Shown: piece by piece, positions 31,707 through 38,865 of the stretch
How positions within the stretch are numbered: position 1 is the first letter of the stretch
Layout: each line of letters begins with the position of its first letter
From: Candidatus Staskawiczbacteria bacterium
GTDB taxonomy: Bacteria > Patescibacteriota > Minisyncoccia > Minisyncoccales > Staskawiczbacteraceae
DNA length: 46,776 bases
NCBI GenBank assembly: GCA_016866675.1
Contig: VGLO01000002.1
Location: 1 to 46,776, forward strand
Reading direction: 5' to 3'
Notes under the pieces: model-generated
The model's database searches: none
The model's input: the letters and a program-made list of their open reading frames with translations, nothing else
Told to the model about the DNA's origin: nothing
Position numbers and translations under genes: made by a program

Positions 31707-33124
31707 TGCAATTACTAGATTTAACAATTAGGCAAATTCATGAAGGGCTAAAAAGTAAAAAGTTTACGAGTCAAGAAATTACTAAGGCCTATATTGAGCA
31801 AATTAAAAAGAATGATGGAATCATTGGAGCATATTTGTCTTTGACGGAAGACTTGGCTTTAGAGCAAGCTAAAAAGGCAGATATTGAAATTGAAAAAAAT
31901 AATGAATTTCCACTTTTAACTGGAGTGCCATTTGCAGTAAAGGACGCAATTTTAGTTGAAGGAAAAATTGCAACTGCAGGGTCAAAAATTTTAGAAAACT
32001 ATGTTTCTCCCTATGACGCAACTGTTATAGAAAAACTTAAGAGGGAGGGAGCAGTTATTTTAGGAAAAACAAATTTAGATGAGTTTGCCATGGGAGCTTC
32101 AACCGAAAATTCTGCTTTCAAAATTACAAAAAATCCACATGATACAAGTCGTGTGGCAGGAGGAAGTTCTGGAGGGTCTGCGGCTTCTGTAGCTTCAAAC
32201 GAGGCAGTCTTTTCACTTGGTTCAGATACAGGGGGTTCTATAAGGCTCCCAGCGTCATTTTGTGGTGTTGTCGGATTGAATCCAACCTATGGAGCTGTCT
32301 CACGATACGGCTTAATTGCTTTAGCTTCTTCTTTAGACCAAATTGGACCATTTGCAAAAAACGTTGAAGATTGCAAAATAGTCTTTAAAGTAATATCGGG
32401 TAAAGATAAAAAAGACGCAACAAATCAAAACTATAATTTTGAAGATTCAAATTTAAAACTAAATGGTTTGAAGATTGGTATTCCCAAGGAATACTTTCAA
32501 GAGGGAATAGATAAAAATGTAGAAAAAGTTGTTAAAGATGCAATTAAAAAAGCAGAGGATGCAGGGGCGAAAATTACTGAGATAAGTCTTCCAAACTCTC
32601 AATATGCTATTGCCTGTTATTATATTATTGTACCATCTGAAGCTTCAGCAAACTTGGCAAGATATGATGGAATAAAATATGGTTTTTCAGAAAAGTCTGC
32701 AAAAGATTTGCTAGAAGTTTATTTAAAAAGCAGGGGCAAAGGACTAGGTAGAGAACCCCAAAGAAGAATTATGCTTGGCACATATGCTTTATCAAGCGGA
32801 TATTATGATGCCTACTATAAAAAAGCTCAAGAAGTTAGGGAATTGATAAAAAAAGATTTTGTTAATGCATTTTTAAAAGTTGATCTGATATTCTCTCCGG
32901 TTGCTCCCTTTACAGCCTTTAAGGTTGGAGAAAAGGCAAATGACCCGTTGTCTATGTATTTAGTTGATATGTATACTAGCGCCGTAAAATTAGCCGGTCT
33001 GCCAGCCCTATCATTGCCAGCAGGTAAAGCAGACGGCTTGCCTGTTGGTTTACAAATTATAGGAAACTACTTTGAGGAATCAAAAATTCTGTCAGTTGCA
33101 GAAGAGTTGGAGAATTTGCTATAA
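31706..33124 (+). CDS. gatA: Glutamyl/aspartyl-tRNA amidotransferase subunit A
   Basis: 472 residues of the amidase signature family. The catalytic Ser-cisSer-Lys set is visible: Lys in VPFAVKDAI, and the serines in AGGSSGGSAASVAS and LGSDTGGSIRLPASF. It releases ammonia from glutamine to amidate Glu-tRNA-Gln or Asp-tRNA-Asn. With tRNA-Gln(CUG) at 37407 it points to the indirect route to Gln-tRNA. Confidence 0.96.
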   Translation: MQLLDLTIRQIHEGLKSKKFTSQEITKAYIEQIKKNDGIIGAYLSLTEDLALEQAKKADIEIEKNNEFPLLTGVPFAVKDAILVEGKIATAGSKILENYVSPYDATVIEKLKREGAVILGKTNLDEFAMGASTENSAFKITKNPHDTSRVAGGSSGGSAASVASNEAVFSLGSDTGGSIRLPASFCGVVGLNPTYGAVSRYGLIALASSLDQIGPFAKNVEDCKIVFKVISGKDKKDATNQNYNFEDSNLKLNGLKIGIPKEYFQEGIDKNVEKVVKDAIKKAEDAGAKITEISLPNSQYAIACYYIIVPSEASANLARYDGIKYGFSEKSAKDLLEVYLKSRGKGLGREPQRRIMLGTYALSSGYYDAYYKKAQEVRELIKKDFVNAFLKVDLIFSPVAPFTAFKVGEKANDPLSMYLVDMYTSAVKLAGLPALSLPAGKADGLPVGLQIIGNYFEESKILSVAEELENLL

Positions 33125-33143
33125 TCAAGGAACATTTTAAAAT

Positions 33144-33704
33144 ATGAGTCTTCCTTGGGATCAAAATTGGGAAAAACTTTATGATGCTTTAGGCATCAGG
33201 GATTTTATTTATTTTATTAGCTCTCCGAGTATTCAAGATACTCTTTTTCCAGTTAAATTAATATTTATAATTTTTGGGCTGTTTTTTTTGTGTGCCGTAA
33301 TCTATTTTTACTTAAATAGTAGTTATTTAAGAAACGCATTCATAGAAGACTACTCTGAGTTTTTTGCATGGCAGGCTTATGGATTAAAAGCAGTTGATAA
33401 AAAGTGGAAATCTATTACTAAAAAAATTATAACAGAATCAGAAAAAGAGTATAAACTAGCCATGCTTGAGGCAGATGAATTTCTTTTTGAAGAAATGCAG
33501 GACGCAGAATTTTCAGGTGGTAGTTTTGAAGAGATGCTTAATGGAGATGGAAGAAGATTAATTCAAAATTGGGATGAAATTTTAGAGGCCCATAAAATAA
33601 GAAACTTAATAGTTCATAATATAAGCTATAGTTTGGATGTTAATTTGGCAAAAAGAATGCTAGAAGAATATGAGAAAGCTATTAAAAGTATTTATTCTTA
33701 CTAG
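33144..33704 (+). CDS. Membrane protein with a possible HEPN-type RxxxxH motif
   Basis: 186 residues. One membrane helix at ~37-59 (LIFIIFGLFFLCAVIYFYL) follows an ~35-residue start. The rest is helical and charged, ending with EILEAHKIRNLIVHNISYSL. RNLIVH fits the R-x4-H motif of HEPN RNases and HEPN-like domains, and is followed by a helix rich in Glu/Lys as expected. Assignment is by motif only. It lies 19 bases after gatA and is probably cotranscribed. Confidence 0.65.
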   Translation: MSLPWDQNWEKLYDALGIRDFIYFISSPSIQDTLFPVKLIFIIFGLFFLCAVIYFYLNSSYLRNAFIEDYSEFFAWQAYGLKAVDKKWKSITKKIITESEKEYKLAMLEADEFLFEEMQDAEFSGGSFEEMLNGDGRRLIQNWDEILEAHKIRNLIVHNISYSLDVNLAKRMLEEYEKAIKSIYSY

Positions 33705-33705
33705 A

Positions 33706-33813
33706 TTATCCTATAAAACCAATCCCAACTGCCCAAAGAATAGTGCTTAACGCAACCAAGCTTATTAGTATAGCCCAAAATATTCTAAATAATTTTTTTG
33801 ATTTTATTTTCAT
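33706..33813 (-). CDS. 35-residue single-helix membrane peptide
   Basis: ATG 33813 to TAA 33706: a basic start (MKIKSKKLFRIFWAI) leads into a hydrophobic helix (LISLVALSTILWAVGIGFIG). The basic-then-hydrophobic layout and fit to the gap, ending two bases from the convergent gene's stop, support a real small protein. No ribosome binding site or clear promoter seen. Confidence 0.5.
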   Translation of the reverse strand: MKIKSKKLFRIFWAILISLVALSTILWAVGIGFIG

Positions 33814-33826
33814 TTTGATTATTTTT

Positions 33827-33832
33827 TAAGAT
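33827..33832 (+). promoter_or_regulatory. Leaderless-type -10 box of the ftsB-like gene
   Basis: TAAGAT, six bases, ATG 33839. The region is very AT-rich, so chance is a concern. Confidence 0.4.
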
Positions 33833-33838
33833 TATTCT

Positions 33839-34246
33839 ATGTCTCCCATAATAACAAAATTTAAGAAAAATAAAAGTAAAAAAAACCTCTCTTATTTTTT
33901 ATTTAAAATGGGAGGTGTTTTCATAGTTTTAATTTTCTTGGCATTAGTTTTTGTTGACATTAATGTTTATTATAAAAAAAACCAATTTAACAGACAAGTT
34001 AATTCATTGGAAAAAAAAATGAAAGATTTGGAAGAAAAGAATGAAAAACTAAGAGAAGGAATATCTAATGAGGATAATGAGCATTATATAGAAAGGGTTG
34101 CAAGAGAGGAGATGGATTTGCAGTTGCCGGGTGAAAAAGTAGTGTCTTTTATTGATGTTAAAGAAGACCCAAAAGAAGAATTGCCAGATGACGATTACTT
34201 AATTAGCTTTTGGCTTTCGTGGATAGGAGGGTTTTTCAAAAAATAA
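33839..34246 (+). CDS. ftsB: FtsB/DivIC-like septum protein
   Basis: 135 residues: basic cytoplasmic start (1-22), one membrane helix (~23-42), a coiled coil (~45-80, QVNSLEKKMKDLEEKNEKLR), then the family block YIERVAREEMDLQLPGEKVV. About 35 further C-terminal residues contain a Trp-rich hydrophobic stretch. It would act in the FtsB-FtsL-FtsQ divisome core. ftsE and ftsX lie 1.6 kb downstream. Confidence 0.82.
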   Translation: MSPIITKFKKNKSKKNLSYFLFKMGGVFIVLIFLALVFVDINVYYKKNQFNRQVNSLEKKMKDLEEKNEKLREGISNEDNEHYIERVAREEMDLQLPGEKVVSFIDVKEDPKEELPDDDYLISFWLSWIGGFFKK

Positions 34247-34251
34247 ATTAT

Positions 34252-34279
34252 TTGATTTTTTAGTTTTTTGTGGTATTAT
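34252..34279 (+). promoter_or_regulatory. Predicted promoter of the structured RNA locus
   Basis: TTGATT (34252-34257), 16-base spacer, TATTAT (34274-34279). Transcription would begin near 34286, directly at the first RNA fold. Confidence 0.65.
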
Positions 34280-34285
34280 TTGAAC

Positions 34286-34479
34286 AGAACATTAAGTAAG
34301 GCTCCAGCTGGACAGTTGAGTTTGTTGCGATAACAGGCCGCGACAATAATCCCTTAGCATAGGTTTTGCCTCGATAAGCTTTGAGGTACCCGTCTTTTTG
34401 ACCTCAAGCTATAAGGCAAAGACTGTTCACTGGTTCCGGACCGCGCGATCCTGGGGCACATCAGGACGCGCGGTCTTTT
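34286..34479 (+). ncRNA. Predicted structured RNA 1 (unassigned family)
   Basis: A GC-rich, gene-free stretch. A closing stem pairs CCAG..ACAGT (~34304-34315) with ACTGTTCACTGG (~34422-34433). Inside are hairpin A (TTGTTGCG 34322-34329 with CGCGACAA 34339-34346) and hairpin B (TTTGCCT plus AGCTTTGAGGT at 34365-34387 with ACCTCAAGCT and AGGCAAA at 34401-34420). A terminator hairpin follows at 34439-34475. I could not match RNase P, tmRNA, SRP or a riboswitch consensus; a 6S-like role is possible but unsupported. Confidence 0.6.
34439..34479 (+). terminator. Terminator-like hairpin of RNA 1
   Basis: GACCGCGCG (34439-34447) with CGCGCGGTC (34467-34475), inner TCCTG/CAGGA, loop GGGCACAT, then TTTT. 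Confidence 0.75.
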
Positions 34480-34483
34480 CAAA

Positions 34484-34653
34484 ACAACTGATCGAGAAGA
34501 TGAGCAGAGTATGGTGCTTCTCATGGATGTGGTACTGTTGCTATCATGGGTTCTCCTAATGAGGTAGGACTTCTGGATTTACCAGTCAGCAGTACTAGCT
34601 TATTTTCTTTCGGTTGTCAGGGGCCGCGCGAGTTCGGACGCGCGGCCTTTTTT
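34484..34653 (+). ncRNA. Predicted structured RNA 2 (unassigned family)
   Basis: A second multi-branched fold right after RNA 1: closing pair ACAAC (~34484-34488) with GTTGT (~34613-34617), hairpin GAGAAG/CTTCTC (~34494-34522), and a long arm GTACTGTTG (~34532-34540) with CAGCAGTAC (~34588-34596) that contains CTGG-ATTTA-CCAG. It ends in a GC-rich terminator. No separate promoter is obvious, so it may be a read-through product or the 3' domain of one ~370-base RNA. The in-frame stretch at 34546-34731 is not a protein gene. Confidence 0.5.
34622..34653 (+). terminator. Strong intrinsic terminator before prfB
   Basis: GGCCGCGCG (34622-34630), loop AGTTCGGA, CGCGCGGCC (34639-34647), then TTTTTT. 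The stem is nearly identical to the RNA 1 terminator stem. Confidence 0.88.
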
Positions 34654-34705
34654 CTTTGCATAAAATATGATAAAATTTTCTTAGAGATAATTAAAACCAT
34701 CAACT

Positions 34706-35792
34706 TTGGCAGAAATAAAAGAAAACATTGATAAGATTAGCAAAAGAGTCCATTACTTGATGGACCGTCTTTGATGTTGAGGAGAAAGAGAAGGAAATTA
34801 AAGAATTAGAAAAAAGGACCCAAGAAAAAGATTTTTGGGAAAACCATCAGGAAGCAGGAAAAATCAGTCAAAGAATTTCAGATTTAAAAGAAGAGATTCA
34901 GTCTCTAGAATTGCTTACAAAAGAAGTCAAAGATTTAACAGATTTATTTGAGTTAGGACAAGATGTTAATCAGATCTATAATGAATTACAAGAGAAAGTA
35001 AATAAGGAAGAATTCAAGTTTTTTTTGTCTGAAAAGTATGATAAAAATAATGCTATATTAGAAATATTTGCTGGAGCAGGCGGAGTTGATTCTCAAGATT
35101 GGACTACAATGCTAAAGAGAATGTACGAAAGATACTGTGATAAAAAAGGTTTTAAGGTAAAAGTTTTAAGTCAATCTTTTGGAGAGGCCGGTGGACCAGA
35201 TGGAAGAATTGGTACAAAGTCTGCAACTATTGAAATTAAGGGCAAATATGCTTTCGGGTTTCTAAAAAAAGAGTCTGGGGTTCACAGACTCGTGAGAATT
35301 TCACCGTTTTCAGCGCAAAAATTAAGACATACATCATTTGCTTTGGTTGAGGTTTTGCCAGAAATTGAGGATTCAGTTGAAATAGAAATAAAACCAGAGG
35401 ACTTAAAAATTGATACATTTCGTTCATCCGGCCCAGGAGGGCAATATGTTAATAAAACAGAGTCAGCAATAAGAATCACTCATTTGCCAACTGGATTAGT
35501 GGTTGCTTGTCAGACAGAAAGGCTTCAAGGTAAAAACAAAGAAAAGGCGCTGAAAGTTCTTCATTCAAAGCTGTATAAATTAAAGGAAGAAAAGCATAAA
35601 AAAGAAATTAAGGAAATTAAAGGAGACTCGGTTTCAGCTTCATGGGGGAATCAAATAAGGTCATATGTGTTGCATCCATATCAAATGGTTAAAGATTTGA
35701 GGACACAATGCCAAACTAGTGATACAGAAGGAGTTCTAGATGGCCAGATTGATGACTTTATTAATGAAGAATTAAAAATGGTTAATAATTAA
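34706..35792 (+). CDS. prfB: Peptide chain release factor 2, with programmed +1 frameshift
   Basis: Frame 1 starts at TTG 34706 (MAEIKENIDKISKRVHYLMD) and meets TGA at 34772-34774 after CGT CTT. Skipping one base at CTT-T-GAT continues as DVEEKEKEIKELEKRTQEKD and runs to the TAA at 35792, giving 361 residues. The main body has the UGA-recognition SPF (VRISPFSAQ) and the catalytic GGQ (SSGPGGQYVNKTES). This is the classic RF2 autoregulation: low RF2 lets the ribosome pause at UGA and shift. The start codon is less sure; there is no good ATG upstream. Confidence 0.93.
34769..34775 (+). promoter_or_regulatory. prfB +1 programmed frameshift site (CTT TGA T)
   Basis: CTT (34769-34771) in the P site and TGA (34772-34774) in the A site; after the shift the next codon is GAT. 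The heptamer matches the conserved CUU-UGA-Y site. The internal Shine-Dalgarno-like stimulator is weak here (GATGGA a few bases upstream). Confidence 0.9.
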
Positions 35793-35802
35793 AAAAAATA
35801 TT

Positions 35803-36483
35803 TTGATTAAGTTTCAAAACGTCACAAAAATATATCCGCCAAGCACAACTGTTTTACAGGAGATTTCTTTTGAAGTAAAAGATGGAGAATTTATTTCAAT
35901 TGTGGGAAAGTCGGGAGCCGGCAAAACAACTTTAATTAGAATGATTTTAGGACTTGAAACTCCTACTTCAGGTGAGGTATTTTTTAGAGGTCAAAACATA
36001 AGTTCGTTAGAGGGGGATTATTTGCAGGATGTGAGAAAAAAAATTGGTGGTATTCATCAAGACTACAGACTTTTACTAAATAAAACCGTTTTTGAAAATG
36101 TAGCTTATATCTTGGAAGTTGAGGGGCTAGATGATATTGAAATTAATTCTCAGGTACCTAAGGTTTTGGAGGCAGTTGGTTTGTCAGACAAGTTAAACAA
36201 TTTTCCTGAACAATTATCCGGTGGAGAGCAACAGCGATTGGCGGTGGCTCGTGCTATAATAAATCATCCAGATGTGATAATTGCCGATGAGCCAACCGGA
36301 AATTTAGACCCATATAATTCTTATGAGGTCATATCTCTTTTGGAAAAAATTAACAAAGTTGGAAAAACAGTTATTTTAGCTACTCACGATAAAGAAATTG
36401 TAAACAAGTTAGGTAAACGTGTAATAACACTTGAAGAAGGAAGAATTATAAGAGATGAGTCAAAAGGAAGATTTTTAATATGA
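35803..36483 (+). CDS. ftsE: Cell division ATP-binding protein FtsE
   Basis: 226 residues from TTG 35803, ten bases after prfB. ABC ATPase motifs: Walker A GKSGAGKTT (residues ~36-44), Q-loop in IHQDYRLL, signature LSGGEQQR, Walker B VIIADEP, and the switch His in LATHDKEI. With FtsX it controls septal peptidoglycan hydrolases. The final bases overlap the ftsX start by four (ATGA). Confidence 0.94.
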   Translation: MIKFQNVTKIYPPSTTVLQEISFEVKDGEFISIVGKSGAGKTTLIRMILGLETPTSGEVFFRGQNISSLEGDYLQDVRKKIGGIHQDYRLLLNKTVFENVAYILEVEGLDDIEINSQVPKVLEAVGLSDKLNNFPEQLSGGEQQRLAVARAIINHPDVIIADEPTGNLDPYNSYEVISLLEKINKVGKTVILATHDKEIVNKLGKRVITLEEGRIIRDESKGRFLI

Positions 36484-37391
36484 TTAACCTAAAAAGAGCA
36501 TTTTCTTTTGCATTAACTGATTTTTATCGAAACAAGGGAATTTCCGTTTCTGCAATTTTTGTTTTAACTCTAACAAGTCTGCTTGTGACAGGGCTTTTTT
36601 TAACACATGGAGTTAGTAGTTATTTAATTGACACTATTCAAAACAAGATTGATATTACTGCCTATTTTAAAGAAAGTACTAGCGAGCAAGATATTTTAAG
36701 TGTTAAAGATGAAATTTTAGCCAATGCGCCAAATACAAAAAGTATTGATTATGTTTCAAAAGAAGATGCTTTAAGCGATTTTTTACAAAGACACAAAGAA
36801 AGTGAAGTTTTTTCAAAAGCTTTAATTGAGGTGGGTGGAAATCCATTTTTACCTTCATTAAATATAGTGACAGGGGGAAACACAACTCAATACGAAAAAA
36901 TCGCCGAGATACTTGAAGGACAGCAGTTTGAAGATATTATTGAGAAAGTTGATTTTTCTGAGAAAAAGGCTACAATTGACACAATTTTCTCTATTACAAG
37001 AAGTGTTAATATTGTAGGATTATTGCTTGGTTTGGTTTTTGTTTTTATTGCAATATCAATAGTTTTTAACACAATCAAGCTTATTATTAATACTGCAAAA
37101 GAAGAGATTAATACTATGAAAATAGTTGGGGCTTCAAACTGGTTTATTAAGGCACCATTTGTTATTGAGGGTGGTATTTTTGGTTTAATTGCTTCTTTAG
37201 TTTGTCTTTTGTTAACAGTTATTGCGGTTTTGGCACTTACTAGATTTATTTCTGTGATTTTGCCTGGGTTTAGTTTGGTTAGTTATTTCTTCTCAAACTT
37301 ATTTTTAATTCTACTAATTCAAATTGCCGTAGGTGTTGGAGTCGGAGTAGTTTCAAGTATTATAGTTGTAAACAGGCATTTGAAAGTTTAG
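36480..37391 (+). CDS. ftsX: Cell division protein FtsX
   Basis: 303 residues, four predicted membrane helices: one at ~22-44, three in the C-terminal half (~170-192, 222-248, 265-290). The extracellular loop between TM1 and TM2 (~45-165, IDITAYFKESTSEQDI) is the hydrolase-interacting domain. Its ATG overlaps the ftsE stop. It is the last gene before tRNA-Gln. Confidence 0.93.
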   Translation: MINLKRAFSFALTDFYRNKGISVSAIFVLTLTSLLVTGLFLTHGVSSYLIDTIQNKIDITAYFKESTSEQDILSVKDEILANAPNTKSIDYVSKEDALSDFLQRHKESEVFSKALIEVGGNPFLPSLNIVTGGNTTQYEKIAEILEGQQFEDIIEKVDFSEKKATIDTIFSITRSVNIVGLLLGLVFVFIAISIVFNTIKLIINTAKEEINTMKIVGASNWFIKAPFVIEGGIFGLIASLVCLLLTVIAVLALTRFISVILPGFSLVSYFFSNLFLILLIQIAVGVGVGVVSSIIVVNRHLKV

Positions 37392-37406
37392 ATAAAATTT
37401 AATAAT

Positions 37407-37480
37407 TGCGGGATCGTCTAATGGTAGGACACATCCCTCTGGAGGATGGTATCTTGGTTCGAGTCCAAGTCCCGCAGCCA
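37407..37480 (+). tRNA. tRNA-Gln (anticodon CUG)
   Basis: 74 bases with encoded CCA. The acceptor TGCGGGA/TCCCGCA pairs perfectly; discriminator G. Anticodon stem CATCC/GGATG with loop CTCTGGA gives anticodon CTG, reading CAG. T arm CTTGG-TTCGAGT-CCAAG. With gatCA in the same window it is probably charged via Glu-tRNA-Gln amidation. Confidence 0.95.
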
Positions 37481-37485
37481 ACACA

Positions 37486-37588
37486 TGCTAAGCCGAGTGT
37501 CAAGGGCCCCTGAGGCAATTGTGCGACTAAAATCCCTACCGCACTAGGGTGGCTGAGTCCCGTTCGAATCCTAGTCCCGCAGCAGCCA
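37486..37588 (+). other. tRNA-like degenerate unit 1 after tRNA-Gln
   Basis: It begins TGCTAAGCCGAG and ends GTTCGAATCCTAGTCCCGCA, then GCAGCCA. The T-loop-like TTCGAAT and the CCA end resemble a tRNA 3' half, and the 3' flank (CCCGCAGC..CA..TGCTAAG) repeats the flank of tRNA-Gln. No consistent cloverleaf could be drawn: the anticodon-like stem GTGCG/CGCAC has a 14-base loop, and the acceptor pairs at only five of seven positions. Confidence 0.4.
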
Positions 37589-37590
37589 TA

Positions 37591-37660
37591 TGCTAAGTCA
37601 GGTGACTGAGACGCATAAGGAACTTTTCCTTCGATTGCAAACCGGCTGAGCGCCGCATTC
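37591..37660 (+). other. tRNA-like degenerate unit 2
   Basis: It starts TGCTAAGTCAGGTGACTGAG, matching the start of the previous unit, and contains CGGCTGAG as unit 1 has GGCTGAG. It has a possible anticodon-like loop TTGCAAA but no T loop. Probably a decayed tRNA or part of a structured RNA. Confidence 0.3.
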
Positions 37661-37663
37661 AGA

Positions 37664-37695
37664 ACAAAAAATTCGCCCGAAAGGCGATTTTTTGT
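37664..37695 (+). terminator. Terminator after the tRNA region
   Basis: ACAAAAAATTCGCC, loop CGAAA, GGCGATTTTTTGT. It overlaps the expected -35 region of tspO. Confidence 0.8.
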
Positions 37696-37701
37696 TAGAA
37701 T
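37696..37701 (+). promoter_or_regulatory. Leaderless-type -10 box of tspO
   Basis: TAGAAT, six bases, ATG 37708. No good -35 box; the terminator occupies that region. Confidence 0.5.
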
Positions 37702-37707
37702 GAGTTC

Positions 37708-38181
37708 ATGAAGATTAATAGCTTTTTAAAATTAATTATCTGTATTACCATTTCAGAATCAGCAGGAATTCTAGGATCTTTTTTCACAATTTCTGCAATT
37801 CCGACTTGGTATGCTTCATTGCAAAAACCATTCCTTAATCCTCCAGCTTGGATTTTTGGGCCAGTTTGGGTAACACTTTACTTATTGATGGGTATTTCGT
37901 TATGGCTGATTTGGAAAAGTGATTCAAAAGAAAAAAAGAAGGCAATACGGTTATTTCTTATACAATTAGTTTTAAATGCTATTTGGTCACCCATCTTTTT
38001 TGGAGGACAATCCATCGGAGGAGCATTAGCGGTTATTGTTCTTTTGTGGGCGGTTATTGTGTTAGCTATCTTAGTGTTTACTAGAATTTCTAAAGTGGCT
38101 GCTTGGCTTCTTATTCCATATATTCTTTGGGTTAGCTTTGCCGGATACTTAAACTTCATGCTATTTATTCTTAATCATTAA
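37708..38181 (+). CDS. tspO: TspO/MBR family tryptophan-rich sensory protein
   Basis: 157 residues, five predicted membrane helices. Family features: W-Y/L-K/P in PTWYASLQKPFLNPPAWIFG, then PVWVTLYLLMG, WSPIFFGGQSIGG and YILWVSFAGYLN. TspO proteins bind tetrapyrroles and handle porphyrin or oxidative stress; the ligand here is unknown. First gene of a three-gene run with gaps of five and seven bases. Confidence 0.92.
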   Translation: MKINSFLKLIICITISESAGILGSFFTISAIPTWYASLQKPFLNPPAWIFGPVWVTLYLLMGISLWLIWKSDSKEKKKAIRLFLIQLVLNAIWSPIFFGGQSIGGALAVIVLLWAVIVLAILVFTRISKVAAWLLIPYILWVSFAGYLNFMLFILNH

Positions 38182-38186
38182 AACTT

Positions 38187-38579
38187 ATGAAAGGATATAT
38201 TCAAAATATTGAAAAGTTATCACTAGAAAACAATAACTTCCGCCAAGTACTATACACTGATAAGAATAGTCAGTTAGTGCTTATGTCATTATTAGCAGGG
38301 GAGGAGATTGGGGAGGAAGTGCATGACGTCGATCAATTTCTAAGAGTAGAAAAAGGTACCGGCAAGGCAGTGCTTGAAGGCACTTCCCATGACATTACCG
38401 ACGGCAGCGTTATTGTAGTCCCGGCTGGCACTAAGCATAACATTATGAATACTAGTTCTGAATCAATGAAGTTGTATACTCTCTACATGCCTCCGCATCA
38501 CCGTGATGGAGTGATCCATAAAACTAAGGCTGAAGCGGAAGCCGACACTGAACATTTTGACGGGAAGATAACTGAGTAG
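38187..38579 (+). CDS. Cupin-domain protein
   Basis: 130 residues. Cupin motif 1 is GEEVHDVDQFLRVEKGTGKA (with the usual second His replaced by Asp: HDVDQ), and motif 2 is VPAGTKHNIMNTSS; a C-terminal HHRDG follows. A metal site is plausible. Substrate unknown. Five bases after tspO. Confidence 0.85.
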   Translation: MKGYIQNIEKLSLENNNFRQVLYTDKNSQLVLMSLLAGEEIGEEVHDVDQFLRVEKGTGKAVLEGTSHDITDGSVIVVPAGTKHNIMNTSSESMKLYTLYMPPHHRDGVIHKTKAEAEADTEHFDGKITE

Positions 38580-38586
38580 TAAATGT

Positions 38587-38859
38587 ATGAAATATTTTGA
38601 ATACGGGGTTCGTACTCATGAATCAAAAGGATTTATTGGGCAATTCGGCGAGAAACCAAACAAGCAATGGGAGATGGTGATGGATGCACTTACACGACTT
38701 GGAATCCAAGGCTGGGAAGTTTACCAAGTTGTTAATAAAAATGATGTAGTGCATTTTTTCCTCAAAAGAGAAATTTCTCAAACGGATGCCGAAAGGATAT
38801 ATGGCACTAAGGATGAAGAGACTTACCCGTTAGGATTTGTTGACCATATCAAAAAATAA
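38587..38859 (+). CDS. DUF4177-like small protein
   Basis: 90 residues: MKYFEYGVRTHESKGFIG start, then LTRLGIQGWEVYQVV and HFFLKRE. The order (Tyr-rich first strand, LN.LG.EGWE-type helix, hydrophobic last strand) fits DUF4177. Function unknown. Convergent with the recombinase gene, whose stop lies seven bases away. Confidence 0.75.
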   Translation: MKYFEYGVRTHESKGFIGQFGEKPNKQWEMVMDALTRLGIQGWEVYQVVNKNDVVHFFLKREISQTDAERIYGTKDEETYPLGFVDHIKK

Positions 38860-38865
38860 GTAGTT

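Noticed and set aside
34286..34653. RNase P RNA, tmRNA, SRP RNA or 6S RNA
   Set aside because: No GAGGAAAGTCC/ACAGAAA (RNase P), no tRNA-like ends or tag frame (tmRNA), no GGUCAGGUCCGGAAGG-like loop (SRP), and no long single rod with a central bubble (6S).
34546..34731. 61-residue frame before prfB
   Set aside because: It runs through structured RNA 2 and across the strong terminator at 34622-34653; composition is not protein-like.
37481..37660. Group I intron inside a tRNA
   Set aside because: GACTA- and AGTCC-like pieces are present, but the stretch is too short and lacks the P3-P8 core; the upstream tRNA-Gln is uninterrupted.
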